From: an uncultured Clostridia bacterium
GTDB lineage: Bacteria > Bacillota > Clostridia > Oscillospirales > Acutalibacteraceae
Assembly: GCA_947632045.1 (NCBI GenBank)
Contig: CANRNQ010000002.1
Span: 93,769-157,768, forward strand
Length of the DNA stretch: 64,000 nt
Direction: 5' to 3'
This document shows, one piece after another, positions 62,896 to 64,000 of this stretch; positions within the stretch are counted from its first letter, which is position 1; every line of letters starts with the position of its first letter. Both the position numbers and the translations under genes were made by a program. The notes under the pieces were generated by a model, which made no database searches, was not told where the DNA came from, and worked only from the letters and a program-made list of their open reading frames with translations.

Positions 62896-63903
62896 ATGGA
62901 CGATAACGAAAGCCTTTTAAAGCGGGCGAAGATTGAATACATATTAAAATTCCTGCGCGAATACAGCGACAGCAATCACTGCGTAAACTCAAACGACATA
63001 ATAGATTATCTCACTCAAAACGGCATAAGCTGCGCGAGAAAGTCCGTTTACGACGACATAAAGGCCTTAAACAAATTCGGCTATGACATATCGCGAGGTC
63101 AGTCGTCAAACGAGGGCTACTTCCTCGCCGAGCGGCGCTTTGAGACCTCCGAGATAAGGCTTATGATAGACGCTGTGGCTTCCGCGCCCTTTATCACCGA
63201 GAAAAAGACCAGAGAGCTCACCGACAAGCTGCTCTCGCTATTGAGCAGGTACCAGCGCGAGGGGATAAACCCGCAGTTTCAAAATGAAAACAGGGTCAAA
63301 TTTTCAAACGAGCAGGTTTATTATGTTATAGACGATCTCAACCGCGCTATAATCGAGAAAAGGCGGGTGGAGTTTGACTATTACAAATACAGCATAGTTG
63401 ACAACAAGCCCGTTTTGACCAAGAAAAAGCACTTTGTGATAAGTCCCTATGCGATGGTATGGGCGAACGACAAATATTATCTTGTCGGGAATTACGACAA
63501 GTACGATAATCTCACGAATTACCGCATTGACAGGATAAAGATGATAAGCATCACGGACAGTCCCGCCCGAGCGTTCAGCGAGGTTTGCGAGTACCGAGAT
63601 TTTTTTGACAAGTCGGACTATGTGAGGAAAAACATGATGATGTATAACGGCGACGAGATAGAGCTTGAGCTTGTGTGCGACAACGGGCTGCTTGATTTGA
63701 TGGTGGACAGGTTTGGAGACGACGCGATGATAGTGAACAAGATGAACAACCGTTTTTATATCAAGACGGCCGTTTTTGACAGCGAAGGGCTTGTGGACTG
63801 GCTTTTGCCATACTGCGACAGGGTGAAGATACTGTCGCCTGCGTCGCTAAAGAGTAAGATTGAGGAGAGGGTGAGAAGGGCGCTTGAGTTTATGGGCGGC
63901 TGA
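62896..63903 (+). CDS. WYL-domain transcriptional regulator
   Basis: 335 aa. N-terminal winged helix (NDIIDYLTQNGISCARKSVYDDIKALNKFG), then a WYL domain (RVEFDYYKY...HFVISPYAMVWANDKYYLVGNYDKYDNLTNYRIDRI) and a WCX extension. WYL domains sense nucleic acids or nucleotides and often govern defence or DNA-damage genes. Last gene of the FAD-FAD-WYL run. Confidence 0.92.
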   Translation: MDDNESLLKRAKIEYILKFLREYSDSNHCVNSNDIIDYLTQNGISCARKSVYDDIKALNKFGYDISRGQSSNEGYFLAERRFETSEIRLMIDAVASAPFITEKKTRELTDKLLSLLSRYQREGINPQFQNENRVKFSNEQVYYVIDDLNRAIIEKRRVEFDYYKYSIVDNKPVLTKKKHFVISPYAMVWANDKYYLVGNYDKYDNLTNYRIDRIKMISITDSPARAFSEVCEYRDFFDKSDYVRKNMMMYNGDEIELELVCDNGLLDLMVDRFGDDAMIVNKMNNRFYIKTAVFDSEGLVDWLLPYCDRVKILSPASLKSKIEERVRRALEFMGG

Positions 63904-63910
63904 GTTTACT

Positions 63911-64000
63911 GAGGCTCTCGGGGGCCGCGCTCTCACGCTCTTAATTTGAGCTTATGTCGGGCCTTCGGGCGGCGACCGGCAGCCTCGCGCCGAAGGTGCG
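63911..64000. repeat. Cloverleaf element E (truncated by window edge)
   Basis: Carries the TTTGAG box (63945-63950) and the left main-stem core CCTTCGGGCGGCGACCGG (about 63962-63979) in the same spacing as copies B and D. The sequence after the stem (GCAGCCTCGCGCC) differs from the arms of the other copies. The right half lies beyond the window. Confidence 0.75.

Overview
The window reads as chromosomal core sequence of a Clostridia-type Firmicute, most likely an Oscillospiraceae/Ruminococcaceae-like gut anaerobe. This is inferred from gene order (yicC-remA-gmk-rpoZ-priA-def-fmt; tig-clpP-clpX-lon-engB; rplS-lepB-ylqF-rnhB-yraN; ylmE-sepF-ylmH-divIVA; miaB-ymcA/ylbF-like-mutS-mutL-miaA), from sigma-A type promoters, strong AGGAGG ribosome sites, frequent TTG/GTG starts and a fairly GC-rich coding sequence. 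No rRNA, tRNA, prophage, IS transposase or CRISPR array was found.

Layout. 1-6.5 kb (minus): one operon for YicC, RemA, guanylate kinase, RNA polymerase omega, PriA, peptide deformylase, Met-tRNA formyltransferase and a YugP-type zinc protease that runs off the left edge. 6.6-10.1 kb (plus): asparaginase, YebC/PmpR and an RluA-type pseudouridine synthase, separated by a 640-bp repeat-rich gap with a 188-bp direct duplication. 10.1-16.8 kb: M14 peptidase-like protein (minus), a GntR/YtrA regulator with an ABC ATPase and large permease, then RmuC. 16.8-22.2 kb (minus): a compact TetR-controlled cluster of discrete acyl/peptidyl biosynthesis proteins (alpha/beta hydrolase, condensation-domain protein, carrier protein, AMP-ligase, SCP2-like protein). 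22.3-30.1 kb (minus): lysA, engB, lon, clpX, clpP, tig (proteostasis). 30.1-38.1 kb (minus): metallophosphoesterase, thrC, dipeptidase, yraN, rnhB, ylqF, lepB, rplS, an RluD-type synthase and lspA. 38.2-49.9 kb (minus): divIVA, ylmH, sepF, ylmE, an HlyD-like membrane protein, miaA, mutL, mutS, a YlbF/YmcA protein and miaB. 50-52.5 kb (plus): a MacB-like fused ABC exporter. 52.8-59.3 kb (minus): HAD hydrolase, the two radical-SAM-linked proteins TIGR03936/TIGR03960, an M50 protease with a small membrane partner, a MATE exporter and a VanZ protein. 59.4-64 kb (plus): small-multidrug-export family protein, two FAD-dependent oxidoreductases and a WYL-domain regulator.

The most unusual signal is a dispersed family of about 230-260-bp intergenic elements (four complete copies, two in each orientation, plus a fifth cut by the right edge). 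Each folds on paper into nested outer stems leading to a four-way junction with three hairpin arms, a cloverleaf. The stem sequences differ between copies while the pairing is kept. I do not recognise this family. It could be a structured RNA, a cruciform-forming DNA repeat or a non-autonomous mobile element. Secondary points of interest are the discrete condensation/carrier/ligase cluster, an in-frame 18-bp tandem repeat inside mutL, a likely non-canonical start codon for the M14 protein, and several departures from the usual Firmicute gene order.
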